From the NCBI RefSeq assembly GCF_017873555.1, contig NZ_JAGGKE010000002.1:248001-312000 (forward strand): 64,000 nucleotides of DNA. Direction: 5' to 3'. Within the stretch, counting starts at the first letter, position 1, and every line of letters starts with the position of its first letter. Source of the DNA: Halorubrum trapanicum. GTDB lineage: Archaea > Halobacteriota > Halobacteria > Halobacteriales > Haloferacaceae. This document shows positions 25,744-35,345 of this stretch, piece by piece. Under the pieces are notes generated by a model. That model did no database searches. It was not told where the DNA came from and worked only from the letters and a program-made list of their open reading frames with translations. A program made the translations under genes and the position numbers.

Positions 25744-26211
25744 TCAGGCGCCGATGCCGCCGCCGGGCGTCCCCCCGCCGTTCTCCTCGCTCCACTCCTG
25801 GATCGCGGAGTCCTCGCCGTCGTAGCTGCCGAGCGTCTCGCGGGTGTCGAACGCGACCGGCTCCCAGACAACCTCGAAGTTCTCGTTGCCGGTGGCGTTG
25901 GGTATGGGGACCCGGTCGCCCGGTTGGACAACGCCGTCACCGGGCCACGCGCCGAACTGGACGTTTCCGTCGGGGTCCTCGCCGCGGACGTACAGCTCCT
26001 CGGCGGGAACCGGATCGGGACCGAGCGCGACGACGACGAGTTCGCCGTTCTCCTGTGCCCCCTCGAACTCGGCGTCCGGCGGGGCGACGCCGTCGATGAG
26101 ACCGAACACCGCCGCGCCGACGAGCGCCAGCAGCAGCACGACGATTCCGACGAGCAGTCCCGTCCCCGCCAGCGGGGTGAACCCTCGCTCGTCGCTTCGG
26201 AACGCGGCCAT
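25744..26211 (-). CDS. Type IV pilin-like protein
   Basis: The 155-residue protein has a class III signal: a short charged leader (MAAFRSDERGF) followed directly by a long hydrophobic helix (LLVGIVVLLLALVGAAVFGLI). This is the form processed by the archaeal prepilin peptidase. The remainder is beta-rich and acidic, with a Gly-rich end (NGGGTPGGGIG). It is likely an adhesion pilin subunit. It stands alone and is divergent from the Yip1-like gene. Confidence 0.82.
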   Translation of the reverse strand: MAAFRSDERGFTPLAGTGLLVGIVVLLLALVGAAVFGLIDGVAPPDAEFEGAQENGELVVVALGPDPVPAEELYVRGEDPDGNVQFGAWPGDGVVQPGDRVPIPNATGNENFEVVWEPVAFDTRETLGSYDGEDSAIQEWSEENGGGTPGGGIGA

Positions 26212-26257
26212 TCGACCGTCAGTCAGACGGCACCGGTATAAGGGTTTGCGCGCCGCG

Positions 26258-26271
26258 TATCAGCGCTGATA
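26258..26271. promoter_or_regulatory. Perfect 14-bp palindrome TATCAGCGCTGATA
   Basis: It lies in the divergent intergenic region between the pilin gene (start 26211) and the Yip1-like gene (start 26381). A TATA-like GGTATAAGG for the pilin is about 20 bp to its left. It is a plausible dimeric operator; the binding protein is unknown. Confidence 0.5.
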
Positions 26272-26380
26272 AGTTTGAGTGGTCGGAGCCGACGCGCCCG
26301 GACCGAACCGGACGGACGTTCGCGGACCGAACCGGAAACGGGTTATTTCGCGCGGCCGAACCCCGCCCGTGACGTCTCGG

Positions 26381-26989
26381 ATGAGCGATTCGACGGGCGG
26401 TCGCCCGCGCGGGCTTCGCGGCATCGCGCGCACCTGGGTCGAGGTGCTCGTCCGACCGCGACGGGCGTTCGCGAACGGGATCACGCCCGGCGATCAGGCG
26501 CCCGCGCTGACGTTCGCCGTCGCAGTCGCCGCGGCGTTCACGCTCGGGGCGATAGCGACGGACCCCGGAGCGGTGCCGGGCGTCGTCCCCTCGTCGCCGG
26601 CGCTGTCCGGTCTCGTCGTCTTCCTCGTCGCGGTCGCGCTGGCGGCGCCGGTCGGACTCCACCTCACGGCCGCGGTCGCGACCCTCTCGGTCGTGCTCGC
26701 GAGCCTCGAACTCGCGGGCGGGATCGGGTTCCGCGACCGCGGCGGCGTGAGCGAGACCGTTCAGGCCGTCGCGTACGCCAGCTCCCCGATGGCGCTGGCC
26801 GGACCGGCTGTTCCCGAACTCAGGGTCGTCTGCGGCGCGTACGCCGCGGTCCTGCTGTTTGTCGGGTTCCGGGCGGTCCACGGGCTGGGACCGGTCCGGA
26901 CCGTCGTCGCCGCGCTTCCGCCGGCCGCGCTCGGCTACGGCGTGGGGTACCGCGTCGTGGCCGCGGCGCGGACGCTGTTCGTCGCGTGA
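26381..26989 (+). CDS. Yip1-domain-like integral membrane protein
   Basis: The 202-residue protein has a short N-terminal region containing VEVLVRPRRAFANGI, typical of haloarchaeal YIP1-family proteins, and about five hydrophobic segments after it. The family is widespread in haloarchaea with no proven function. ATG at 26381 is chosen; the longer upstream frame reads through degenerate repeats. Confidence 0.8.
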   Translation: MSDSTGGRPRGLRGIARTWVEVLVRPRRAFANGITPGDQAPALTFAVAVAAAFTLGAIATDPGAVPGVVPSSPALSGLVVFLVAVALAAPVGLHLTAAVATLSVVLASLELAGGIGFRDRGGVSETVQAVAYASSPMALAGPAVPELRVVCGAYAAVLLFVGFRAVHGLGPVRTVVAALPPAALGYGVGYRVVAAARTLFVA

Positions 26990-27063
26990 CGCGCCGGCCG
27001 CTCGCGGCGCCCCCAGCGGGCTTTCGACAACCGTTTTAGGCCCGAGACACTCGGTGTACTCAA

Positions 27064-29220
27064 ATGGGATCCTGTATCATCTGTGGCACCGACGTCGGGG
27101 GCGGTCGCGTCTGCGACTCGCACCAGGAAGACGTCGTGTTCGACTTCCGGGGCGACTCCCCGGACGGTCTCGTTCCGAGCCGGTTCTACCGAGGCGTCGT
27201 CGACGGGTACGCCGAGTTCGGCGTGTTCGTCGACCTCGCGCCGGGGGTCACCGGACTGTTACACCGCTCCGAGCTCGACCGCCGGCTCGACAGCCTCGAC
27301 TGGGAGCCGGGCGACGAGGTGTTCGTCCAGGTGAAGGGCGTCCGCGACAACGGCAACGTCGACCTCGGCTGGTCGATCCGACAGGCCGACCGCGAGTTCC
27401 GCGGCGTCCTCGTTCAGGAGTCCTCCGGGGAACGCCTCCTCGACGAGGAGCCGAGCGAGGGCGACGACAGCGAGGAAACGGAAGAGACCGTCGAATCCGA
27501 GGACCAGGGCGCCGTGGAAGACGAGACCGAGGAGTCGACCGACGACACCGGGTCCGAAGAGTCGGCTGACGACGACACCGTCGAAGCCGACCCGAACCCC
27601 GAGCCGACCGGCGAAGGCGATACGGAGTCCGTCGAGGTCGACGCCGCGTCCGCCGAGGAGGAGTCCGTCGAGGTCGACGCCGCGTCCGCCGGGGGCGACG
27701 AGGAACCCGACGCGGACCGCGAGCGCGTCTCGATCACGACGCTCGGAGACGCGGTCGGCGAGTCGATCCGGATCGAGGGCGAGGTCGTCGGCGTCCGCCA
27801 GACCGGCGGCCCGACGGTGTTCGAGGTCAGCGACGAGACGGGCGCGGTCGACGTGGCCGCCTTCGTCGAGCCGGGCGTCCGGGCGCACCCGGACGTCGAG
27901 GTCGGCGACGCGGTGCGGGTCGACGGCGAGGTCGAGAGCCACCGCGGCGACATCCAGGTCGAGTCCGAGGCGCTCGTCCTCCTCGACGGCGAGGAGGCCG
28001 AGGCGGTCCGCCGCCGCATCGCCGAGGCGCTCACCGACGAGGCGCGCCCCGAGGGCCTCCAGCCGCTGGCCGGCGACGAGACGGTCGCCGAACTCGCGGA
28101 CGGCCTCCTCGACGCGGCCGAGGCGGTCCGGCGCGCGGTCCTCGAATCGCGGCCGATCGTCGTCCGGCACCCGGCGACCGCCGACGGCTACGTCGCGGGC
28201 GCCGCGGTCGAACGCGCCGTCCTCCCGCTGATCCGCGACGAGCACGCGAAGAGCGACGCCGAGTACCACTACTTCACCCGCCGCCCGCTCGACGAGCCGG
28301 TGTACGGGATGGACGCGGCCACCAACGACGCGACTCGGATGCTCCAGGACCGCGACCGCCACGACGAGAAGCTCCCGCTGTTCCTGCTGGTGGGCACCGG
28401 TTCGACGACCGAGTCCGCCGACGGCATCGACCTGCTGTCGGTGTACGGGGTCGACGCGGTCGTCGTCGACGCCGCGGTCGCGGACCCCGAGACGCGTGAC
28501 GCGGTCGACACGCTCGTCTCGCCGGAGCTGGCCGACGTCGACGGCGACGAGACGCTCTCGACGGGCGCGCTCGTCGCCTCGCTGGCGTCCGCGATCAACG
28601 ACGAGGTCCGCGCGGACCTCCGGCACCTACCCGCGGTGGGTTACTGGGCGGACGCCCCCGAGCGGTACGTCGACCTCGCGCGCGACGCGGGCTACGACGC
28701 CGAGCGCGTCGCGGAGCTCCGCGAGGCGGTCGCGCTGGAGGCGTACTACCAGTCGTACCAGGACAAGCGCGAACTGATCGCGGACCTGCTGTTCTCGGAC
28801 GGCGGCAACCTCGCGGCGCACGTCTCCGAGCAGTTCCGCGAGAAGCTGGAGACCGAGATCGAGACCGCGGACGCGAACGTCGTGACGGAGGCGGTCGACG
28901 GCGTCGAGTTCGCGCTGCTCGACACGGACGGCTACACCCACCGGTACGACTTCCCGCCGACGCCGCTCCTCTTGGACGACCTCCACCGGCGGCGCGCCGA
29001 CGGCGAGCCGTTCGCGACGGTCGGCGTCGGCACCGACGAGCTGTACGTGCGCACGACCGCGGGCGTGTCGGTCCGCGACGTCGCCGACCGCGCGGCCGAG
29101 ATCGCGCCGAACGCGGATATCGCCACCGCCGGCGTCCGGGAGGGGAAAATCGAGTTCCTCTCGGGCGAGCGCGACGCCGTCGAGGACGCCGTCGTCGCCG
29201 CCGTCGCCGAGGCGTTCTGA
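27064..29220 (+). CDS. RecJ-like (COG1107-type) protein: Zn finger, S1, OB fold, DHH-like domain without DHH
   Basis: The 718-residue protein begins with a small zinc site (CIICGTDV and VCDSH). An S1 domain covers about 25-105 (GVVDGYAEFGVFVDLAPGVTG). An acidic linker (about 110-215) contains a 36-bp repeat. Then comes an OB fold (about 220-305). The rest is RecJ/DHH-like, beginning VVRHPATADGYVAGAA, where only D of the first motif is kept. The strand expected to carry the DHH triad reads VVVDAAVADPE. Loss of the His pair argues against normal metal-dependent nuclease action. It may be a structural DNA or RNA repair partner. Confidence 0.82.
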   Translation: MGSCIICGTDVGGGRVCDSHQEDVVFDFRGDSPDGLVPSRFYRGVVDGYAEFGVFVDLAPGVTGLLHRSELDRRLDSLDWEPGDEVFVQVKGVRDNGNVDLGWSIRQADREFRGVLVQESSGERLLDEEPSEGDDSEETEETVESEDQGAVEDETEESTDDTGSEESADDDTVEADPNPEPTGEGDTESVEVDAASAEEESVEVDAASAGGDEEPDADRERVSITTLGDAVGESIRIEGEVVGVRQTGGPTVFEVSDETGAVDVAAFVEPGVRAHPDVEVGDAVRVDGEVESHRGDIQVESEALVLLDGEEAEAVRRRIAEALTDEARPEGLQPLAGDETVAELADGLLDAAEAVRRAVLESRPIVVRHPATADGYVAGAAVERAVLPLIRDEHAKSDAEYHYFTRRPLDEPVYGMDAATNDATRMLQDRDRHDEKLPLFLLVGTGSTTESADGIDLLSVYGVDAVVVDAAVADPETRDAVDTLVSPELADVDGDETLSTGALVASLASAINDEVRADLRHLPAVGYWADAPERYVDLARDAGYDAERVAELREAVALEAYYQSYQDKRELIADLLFSDGGNLAAHVSEQFREKLETEIETADANVVTEAVDGVEFALLDTDGYTHRYDFPPTPLLLDDLHRRRADGEPFATVGVGTDELYVRTTAGVSVRDVADRAAEIAPNADIATAGVREGKIEFLSGERDAVEDAVVAAVAEAF
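27625..27690 (+). repeat. Two-copy 36-bp direct repeat in the acidic linker
   Basis: Thirty identical bases starting GAGTCCGTCGAGGTCGACGC occur at 27625 and 27661. They encode ESVEVDAASA twice. The unit is in frame and lies in a disordered linker. Confidence 0.85.
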
Positions 29221-29301
29221 GGCGTCCGGTCGCCGAACGTTCCGGCCGGGAACGGACTGGAACCGCGTCGATCCCCGCGAGAGGGGATGCGCGGTAGTTC
29301 T

Positions 29302-29321
29302 TTTTCGCTCGCGGGCGAAAA
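29302..29321. promoter_or_regulatory. Hairpin before DoxX gene, possible terminator or operator
   Basis: TTTTCGC (29302-29308) and GCGAAAA (29315-29321) are perfect complements with a 6-base loop. It lies 81 bp after the RecJ-like stop and 70 bp before the DoxX start. There is no T-run after it, so a terminator role is uncertain. Confidence 0.4.
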
Positions 29322-29391
29322 CTGAGAGGCATCGGACCGGGCGGTAGATTATTGCTGATGTATGGTATCTTCCCGCGTGGGTGTCATACTC

Positions 29392-29973
29392 ATGGCAACA
29401 CAACCCTCTGAACGGACGCTCCGCGCGGAGCTACTCGGCCGCAACGTGGAGTTCAACTACTCGGAGACGTGGCTGGCGTACTCGATGCTCGGTCTCCGGG
29501 TGGTGATGGCGTGGGTGTTCCTCCAGGCCGGGTTAGAGAAGCTGTTCGAGGGCGGTCTCGCCGACCCGCTCGCGTGGAGTTCGGTCGGGTTCCTCCAGAA
29601 CGCGGTGGCCGACGCCAACCCGCTTCAGGGGCTGTTCCTCTTCTTCGCGGAGTACGCCGCGATCATCGACCCGATGGTGGTGTTCGGACAGATACTGATC
29701 GGACTGGCGCTGCTTTTCGGCGTCCTCTTCCGGTTCGCGGCGCTGATGGGCGCGATCATGATGTCGATGTTCTGGACCGCCGCGTGGCAGGGCGGGCTCA
29801 CGGCCGGGTTCCCGATGGAGAACGGCTACTTCATCAACAGCTCCTTCGTCTACATGCTGCTGCTGTTCGGGCTCGGCGCGTGGGGTGCCGGGCGGATTCT
29901 CGGGGTCGATCGGGCGTTAGAGGAGACGGAACTGGTGAGGAACGCCCCGGGGCTGCGGTATCTGCTGGGTTGA
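29392..29973 (+). CDS. DoxX-family membrane protein
   Basis: This 193-residue protein has four hydrophobic helices. The first DoxX segment is SMLGLRVVMAWVFLQAGLEKL, with the typical R..g..f...G..K pattern. Later segments are VVFGQILIGLALLFGVLFRF and SFVYMLLLFGLGAWGAGRIL. DoxX/DoxD proteins are linked with quinone-dependent sulfur or redox stress chemistry, but the reaction here is unknown. An ATG at 29362 could add ten residues. The gene is monocistronic. Confidence 0.85.
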   Translation: MATQPSERTLRAELLGRNVEFNYSETWLAYSMLGLRVVMAWVFLQAGLEKLFEGGLADPLAWSSVGFLQNAVADANPLQGLFLFFAEYAAIIDPMVVFGQILIGLALLFGVLFRFAALMGAIMMSMFWTAAWQGGLTAGFPMENGYFINSSFVYMLLLFGLGAWGAGRILGVDRALEETELVRNAPGLRYLLG

Positions 29974-30031
29974 TGGACCCGAGCGGCGACCCGACGTGAG
30001 ACGTTTTTGCGTCGACCGATCGCCTGCCCGC

Positions 30032-30688
30032 TCAGCGACGCGTGAACGGTCCGGGCGGGAGGATGAGGTCGTCAAGTTCGGGGCGCTGTTTCACGTTGAA
30101 CACGACCGACAGCTCGTCGGTCAGCGGGTAGCCGTTACAGGAGAGCCGGAAGCCGCGCTCGGCGAGGTCGTCGGGCATGATGTGGTCGGTCGGCTGCGAG
30201 AGCTCGCCCTCCGCGAGGTACACCGCGCAGTTCGCGCAGGCGCCGCCGCGACACGAGAAGGGCCACGCGAAGCCGCTGCGCTCGGCCGCCTCAAGCAGGC
30301 TCTCGTCGGGGTGGACGAGCAGCCGACCGTGGGCGTCGGGGTCGAGGTCGGCGTGGGAGGCCTTCCGGAACAGCTCGTCGTCGTCGAGCGACCAGCCGTA
30401 GTCGACGACGGCCTCGTAGTCGAGGAACTCGACGCGGGTCGATCGCGGTTCTCTGGCGTCTGATCCCTCCGCGAGGTCGACGTCCGCGGGGTCGACTCCC
30501 TCGCCGTCCCCGTCGCCGTTGCGGTCGCGTTCCGACAGCTCCCGGTAGGCGCGGCGGACGAGCTGAAACTCCTCGATCGAACCCCCCTGATCGGGATGGG
30601 CGCGCTTCACGCGTTCGCGGTAGGCCCGTTCGATCGCCTCGTCGTCGGCGTCCTCGTCGACGTCTAACACCTCGAACGGGGAGACCAT
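30032..30688 (-). CDS. J-domain fused to plant-type [2Fe-2S] ferredoxin
   Basis: The 218-residue protein begins with a J domain (about 1-55; PFEVLDVDEDADDEAIERAY and the HPD triad in KRAHPDQGG). A short acidic linker follows, then a haloarchaeal ferredoxin domain whose cluster ligands are C-x5-C-x2-C in FSCRGGACANC plus a distal Cys in RLSCNGYPL. J domains stimulate DnaK. The fusion may deliver the chaperone to redox or Fe-S clients, or act in cluster assembly. ATG at 30688 puts the J domain at the N-terminus. Confidence 0.9.
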   Translation of the reverse strand: MVSPFEVLDVDEDADDEAIERAYRERVKRAHPDQGGSIEEFQLVRRAYRELSERDRNGDGDGEGVDPADVDLAEGSDAREPRSTRVEFLDYEAVVDYGWSLDDDELFRKASHADLDPDAHGRLLVHPDESLLEAAERSGFAWPFSCRGGACANCAVYLAEGELSQPTDHIMPDDLAERGFRLSCNGYPLTDELSVVFNVKQRPELDDLILPPGPFTRR

Positions 30689-30804
30689 CCGGTTACGCTC
30701 CGTACGCGCGTGAGACACATAAACTGCCCAGAAGTCGGCAGGCGGGTCGGCCGGACGAACCGCCGGCCCACCGCGGGCGAGCGAACGCCGCGGACCGGTG
30801 GGCG

Positions 30805-30815
30805 TTTAAGAGCGC
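30805..30815 (+). promoter_or_regulatory. TATA box of FEN-1 gene
   Basis: TTTAAGAGCGC lies 30 bp before the ATG at 30835, fitting a leaderless transcript. The string is identical to the one before dgcN. Confidence 0.6.
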
Positions 30816-30834
30816 CGCGCCCCAGTGACCGGTA

Positions 30835-31812
30835 ATGGGAAACGCCGACCTGCGCGACCTCGCGTCGATCCGCGACGTCGCCTTCGCGGAGATCGAGGGG
30901 AGCGTCGTCGCCGTCGACGCGCACAACTGGCTGTACCGCTACCTCACGACGACGGTGAAGTGGACCGCAGACGAGAAGTACACCACCGCCGACGGCGTCG
31001 AGGTCGCGAACCTGATCGGCGTCGTTCAGGGGCTCCCGAAGTTCTTCGAGCACGACCTGATCCCCGTGATGGTGTTCGACGGCGCCGTCACCGACCTGAA
31101 GGCCGACGAGGTGGCCGAGCGCCGCGAGAAGCGCGAGGCGGCCGAGGAGCGGCGGGCCGCCGCCGAGGAGCGCGGCGACGCGGTCGAGGCCGCGCGCCTG
31201 GAGGCCCGCACGCAGCGGCTCACCGACACGATACAGGAGACGACCCGGGAACTGCTGGAACTGCTCGACGTGCCGGTCGTCGAGGCGCCCGCGGAGGGGG
31301 AAGCGCAGTGCGCGCACATGGCCGCGACCGGGACCGTCGACCACGCCGGCAGCGAGGACTACGACACCCTGCTTTTCGGCGCGCCGACGACGCTCCGCCA
31401 GCTGACGAGCAAGGGCGACCCGGAGCTGATGGATCTGGCGGCGACGCTCGAAGACCTCGACCTCGACCGGCAGGGGCTCGTCGACGTCGCGATGCTCTGT
31501 GGCACCGACTTCAACGAGGGGGTCCGGGGGATCGGCCCGAAGACCGCGGTGACGGCGGTGAAGGAACACGGCGACCTGTGGGGCGTCCTGGCGGCCCGCG
31601 ACGCCGAGATCCCGAACGCCGAGGCGATCCGCGAGCTGTTCATGGACCCGCCGGCGGCAGACGTCGCGGTCGACGCCGACGTGAACCCCGACGTCGAGGC
31701 CGCCCGCGAGTACGTCGTCGACGAGTGGGGGGTCGCCGCAGACGAGGTCGAACGCGGGTTCGAGCGCATCGCGGAGTCGCAGGTCCAGACCGGGCTGGAC
31801 CGGTGGACCTGA
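30835..31812 (+). CDS. fen: Flap endonuclease FEN-1
   Basis: This 325-residue XPG/FEN nuclease has N-domain Asp in [20 protein letters not shown], the I-domain [11 protein letters not shown] and [13 protein letters not shown]. The helix-hairpin-helix region is [20 protein letters not shown]. The C-terminal [10 protein letters not shown] resembles a PCNA-interacting box. It removes 5' flaps in Okazaki fragment maturation and repair. Length and motifs are complete. Confidence 0.96.
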   Translation: MGNADLRDLASIRDVAFAEIEGSVVAVDAHNWLYRYLTTTVKWTADEKYTTADGVEVANLIGVVQGLPKFFEHDLIPVMVFDGAVTDLKADEVAERREKREAAEERRAAAEERGDAVEAARLEARTQRLTDTIQETTRELLELLDVPVVEAPAEGEAQCAHMAATGTVDHAGSEDYDTLLFGAPTTLRQLTSKGDPELMDLAATLEDLDLDRQGLVDVAMLCGTDFNEGVRGIGPKTAVTAVKEHGDLWGVLAARDAEIPNAEAIRELFMDPPAADVAVDADVNPDVEAAREYVVDEWGVAADEVERGFERIAESQVQTGLDRWT

Positions 31813-31997
31813 TCGGGAGCGATCGGTGAACCCGACCGGGCGCGAGCGGTGGATCCAACGGGAGGACTCAGGGCGGGTTCCGGCGGCCGTCCGCCGGTGC
31901 GACCGCCGCGAACACACCTTTTATTTCCTCGTCGTCAGAAGGGTGAATCACACCTGTCGCGGGCCGGAACCCGAGCGGACCGCGGCGACCCTGACCA

Positions 31998-32381
31998 ATG
32001 AGCTTCGACGTTCCCGACGACAGACGGTACCTGGAATCGCACGAGTGGGCGACGACCGGCGGCGACACCGTTCGGATCGGCGTCTCCGACTTCGCGCAGG
32101 ACGAGCTGGGCGACGTGGTGTTCGTCGAACTCCCCGAGGTCGGCGACGAGATCGCCGCCGGCGAGGCGTTCGGCGTCGTCGAGTCGATCAAGGCCGTCTC
32201 GGACCTGTACGCGCCCGTTTCCGGCGAGGTCGTCGCGGTCAACGAGGCGCTGTTCGACCGCCCGGAGCTGGTCAACGAGGACCCGTACGGCGACGGGTGG
32301 CTGCTCGAAGTCGACCCCGCCGAGGGCGGCGACGCCGACGGGCTGCTCGACGCCGACGCGTACGACGACCAGATCGCTTGA
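31998..32381 (+). CDS. gcvH: Glycine cleavage system H protein
   Basis: This is a 127-residue lipoyl carrier. The lipoyl lysine is K65 in [20 protein letters not shown], the standard H-protein context. It carries the aminomethyl group between the P and T proteins. It is the first gene of a gcvH-gcvPA-gcvPB run; gcvT is not in the window. A TTTTATT at about 31919 is a likely TATA box, implying a leader of about 50 nt. Confidence 0.95.
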   Translation: MSFDVPDDRRYLESHEWATTGGDTVRIGVSDFAQDELGDVVFVELPEVGDEIAAGEAFGVVESIKAVSDLYAPVSGEVVAVNEALFDRPELVNEDPYGDGWLLEVDPAEGGDADGLLDADAYDDQIA

Positions 32382-32445
32382 TCACCGGATCGACGCGGGG
32401 AACGGACCGCGGACTCCGACCGACACACCCACCCGACACACGACC

Positions 32446-32556
32446 ATGACCACGCCACCTTCCGACGCCGCTTCACTCGCGAACCGACGGGCCGCGACCG
32501 GACGGGCCGCGGACGAACGACCGAGAGACTGCGGACGAGACGGGCCGAACCGATGA
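32446..32556 (+). CDS. Possible 36-aa leader ORF coupled to gcvPA
   Basis: An ATG-started frame of 36 Arg/Ala-rich codons ends in a TGA that overlaps the gcvPA ATG (ATGA). It fills most of the 171-bp gap between gcvH and gcvPA. Composition is basic (nine Arg), unlike the acidic proteome, so it may be a translational-coupling device instead of a functional protein, or chance. Confidence 0.3.
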   Translation: MTTPPSDAASLANRRAATGRAADERPRDCGRDGPNR

Positions 32557-33881
32557 GCCGGGCGAACGGGACCCCGTACGCGCCCCACACCGACGAGGAG
32601 ACCGCGGCGATGTTGGCGGCGATCGGCGTCGACGACGAGGAGGCGCTGTTCGACATCCCCGAGGCGGTCGCGTTCGACGGCGACTTCGGTATCGAACCGC
32701 GCACCGAACGCGGGATCCGCGACGAGTGCACCCGAATCTTGAACCGTAACGACGACCTCACGGAGTTCCTCGGGCGCGGCCACTACGGCCACTACGTGCC
32801 GAGCGTCGTCGACCACCTCGCGGACCGCGCGGAGTTCCTCACGAGCTACACCCAGTACCAGCCGGAGGTGTCACAGGGGTTCCTCCAGGCGCTCTTCGAG
32901 TACCAGTCGATGCTGGTGGAGCTGACCGGACTCGACGTCGCGAACTGTTCGATGTACGACGCCGCAACCGCGCTCGGCGAGGCCGCGACGCTCGCCGACC
33001 GCGTCCGCGCCACCTCGGGCGACACCGTCCTCGTCCCCGAACAGCTCCGCGAGGGGAAGCGGGCGGTGCTGGAGAACTACTGCGCGGGCGCCGACCTGAG
33101 CGTCGAGACGTACCCGATGGCGGACGGGACCGCCGACGTCGATCGGCTCGCCGACCGCGCGGGCGACGACGTCGTCATGCTGTACGCCGAGAGTCCGACC
33201 GTCCGCGGCTGCGTGGAGGAGCGTCTGGCGGCGATCGGCGAGGTCGCCGACGACACCGACGCGCTGTTCGCGCTCGGCTCCGACGTCGTCGCGCTGTCGG
33301 TGTTGGAGTCGCCGTCGGAAGTCGGCGCCGACGTCGTCGTCGGCGAGGCCGGCGCGCTCGGCCTGCCGACCAGCTACGGGATGGGGCTGGGGATCTTCGC
33401 CTGCCGCGACGAGTTCCTGCGACAGGTCCCCGGCCGGCTCGTCGGCGCGAGCGAGGACGCGAACGGCGACCGCGCGTACACGCTGACGCTCCAGACGCGC
33501 GAGCAACACATCCGCAAGGAGCGCGCCACCTCGAACATCTGCACGAACCAGGCGTGGGTCGCGCTCCGCGCGGCGATCCACGCGGCGACGCTCGGGCCGG
33601 ACGGTCTCGTCGACCTCGCGAACGACTGCGTCCGCGAGGCCGAGGCGCTGGCGGCCCGGATCGACGACCGCTCCGGCGCGGCCGCCCCCGTCCACGACCG
33701 CCACCACTTCCGGGAGTTCGCGGTGCGGGTCGACCAGCCCGCGCCGGCCGTCGCCGAGGACCTGGAGGCGGAGGGGTTCGCGGTCCACGCGATCGGCGAT
33801 CACCTGCTTCAGGTGTGCGTCACCGACCTGAACGCCGGACGGACCGACGGGCTCGTCGCGGCCTTCGAGGGGGTGCTGTAG
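32553..33881 (+). CDS. gcvPA: Glycine dehydrogenase (decarboxylating) subunit 1
   Basis: The 442-residue fold-type-I PLP protein is the N-terminal half equivalent of P protein ([54 protein letters not shown]). In the split form this subunit pairs with gcvPB, which bears the PLP lysine. It abuts gcvPB with no spacer. Confidence 0.95.
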   Translation: MSRANGTPYAPHTDEETAAMLAAIGVDDEEALFDIPEAVAFDGDFGIEPRTERGIRDECTRILNRNDDLTEFLGRGHYGHYVPSVVDHLADRAEFLTSYTQYQPEVSQGFLQALFEYQSMLVELTGLDVANCSMYDAATALGEAATLADRVRATSGDTVLVPEQLREGKRAVLENYCAGADLSVETYPMADGTADVDRLADRAGDDVVMLYAESPTVRGCVEERLAAIGEVADDTDALFALGSDVVALSVLESPSEVGADVVVGEAGALGLPTSYGMGLGIFACRDEFLRQVPGRLVGASEDANGDRAYTLTLQTREQHIRKERATSNICTNQAWVALRAAIHAATLGPDGLVDLANDCVREAEALAARIDDRSGAAAPVHDRHHFREFAVRVDQPAPAVAEDLEAEGFAVHAIGDHLLQVCVTDLNAGRTDGLVAAFEGVL

Positions 33882-35312
33882 ATGATCCACGACCAGGCGA
33901 ACTACGAGCGCGAGGGCGAGGACGTCCGCGAGCCGCTGCTCTCGGAGAAGGGGCAGGAGACGGTCGACGTGCGCGGGGACTCCCCGCTCCCCGACGAGTT
34001 GACCCGCGAGGAGCTGACGCTGCCGAACCCCTCGGAGCCGGAGACGGCGCGCCACTACACTCGGCTCTCGCAGATGAACTGGGCGATCGACTCGGGACCG
34101 TACCCGTTGGGGAGCTGCACGATGAAGTACAACCCCAAGTTCACCGAGGACGTGGCGGCCGACCCGAACGCCGCGGTCCACCCCGACCGCTCCGCGCGCT
34201 CGGCGCAGGGAATCTTAGAGCTTCAGTACCGGCTTCAGGAGGTCCTCTCCGAAATCGGGGGGATGGACGCCGTCACGCTCCAGCCGCCCGCGGGCGCCGC
34301 CGGCGAGCTGACGGGGATCCTCGTCGCGAAGGCGTACCACGAACACCACGGGAACGACCGCTCGGAGGTCGTGATCCCGGCGTCGGCCCACGGGACGAAC
34401 TTCGCGACCGCCGCGACCGCGGGCTACGACGTGGTCGAACTCCCCTCCGGCGAGGACGGGCGCGTCGATCTGGAGGCCCTGGAGGCGGCCGTGGGCGACG
34501 ACACCGCCGCCCTGATGTTGACGAACCCGAACACCGTCGGCCTCTTCGAGCGCGACATCACCGAGATCGCGGAGATCGTCCACGACGCCGGCGGGCTGCT
34601 CTACTACGACGGCGCGAACCTCAACGCGCTGCTCGGCCGCGGCCGCCCCGGCGACATGGGGTTCGACGTGATGCACTACAACGTCCACAAGACGTTCGCG
34701 ACCCCCCACGGCGGCGGCGGTCCCGGCGCCGGGCCGGTCGGCGTCGTCGACGAACTGGCGCCGTTCCTCCCGACGCCGCGGGTGCGCGAGGCGGCGGAGG
34801 GGGCGGGGTACGAGCGCTTCGAGCCGGATCACACGATCGGCAAGGTACACGGGTTCGCCGGCAACTGGCTCGTGTTGATCAAGGCGTACGCGTACATCGC
34901 CCGCCTCGGCAACGAGGGGCTGTCGGACGCGGCCGCGAAGGCCGTGCTCAACGCGAACTACCTCGCGGAGCGGCTCGACCTCGACGTTCCCTTCGGTCCC
35001 TTCCACCACGAGTTCGCGGCGACCGCGGGCGACCGCGACGCGGCCGACGTCGCCAAGCGCATGCTGGACTTCGGCGTCCACCCGCCGACGACGAAGTGGC
35101 CGGAGATGGTGCCGGAAGCGATGCTGACGGAGCCGACCGAGATCGAGGGGCGGTCCTCGCTCGACGACCTCGCGGAGGCGTTCAACCTCGCGTACGCCGA
35201 CAGCGACGAGGCGCTCGACTCCGCGCCGACCCGGACCGCCGCCGCCCGGATCGACCAGGTCGGCGCCGCGCGGGACCCGCGGCTCTCGTGGCAGGCGCTC
35301 GACGAGGAATAG
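33882..35312 (+). CDS. gcvPB: Glycine dehydrogenase (decarboxylating) subunit 2
   Basis: The 476-residue PLP subunit carries the Schiff-base lysine in MHYNVHKTFATPHGGGGPG near residue 275. DSGPYPLGSCTMKYNPK near the N-terminus and DFGVHPPTTKWPEMVPEAML near the end are family hallmarks. It decarboxylates glycine and loads the H protein. The start follows the gcvPA stop directly. Confidence 0.96.
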   Translation: MIHDQANYEREGEDVREPLLSEKGQETVDVRGDSPLPDELTREELTLPNPSEPETARHYTRLSQMNWAIDSGPYPLGSCTMKYNPKFTEDVAADPNAAVHPDRSARSAQGILELQYRLQEVLSEIGGMDAVTLQPPAGAAGELTGILVAKAYHEHHGNDRSEVVIPASAHGTNFATAATAGYDVVELPSGEDGRVDLEALEAAVGDDTAALMLTNPNTVGLFERDITEIAEIVHDAGGLLYYDGANLNALLGRGRPGDMGFDVMHYNVHKTFATPHGGGGPGAGPVGVVDELAPFLPTPRVREAAEGAGYERFEPDHTIGKVHGFAGNWLVLIKAYAYIARLGNEGLSDAAAKAVLNANYLAERLDLDVPFGPFHHEFAATAGDRDAADVAKRMLDFGVHPPTTKWPEMVPEAMLTEPTEIEGRSSLDDLAEAFNLAYADSDEALDSAPTRTAAARIDQVGAARDPRLSWQALDEE

Positions 35313-35345
35313 GGCGCCCAAATCCGAGAGGCCCGGTCGACCGAC

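Noticed and set aside
29302-29321. Firm call of an intrinsic terminator
   Set aside because: The hairpin lacks a following T-run, and archaeal termination does not rely on hairpins. Kept only as a weak regulatory feature.
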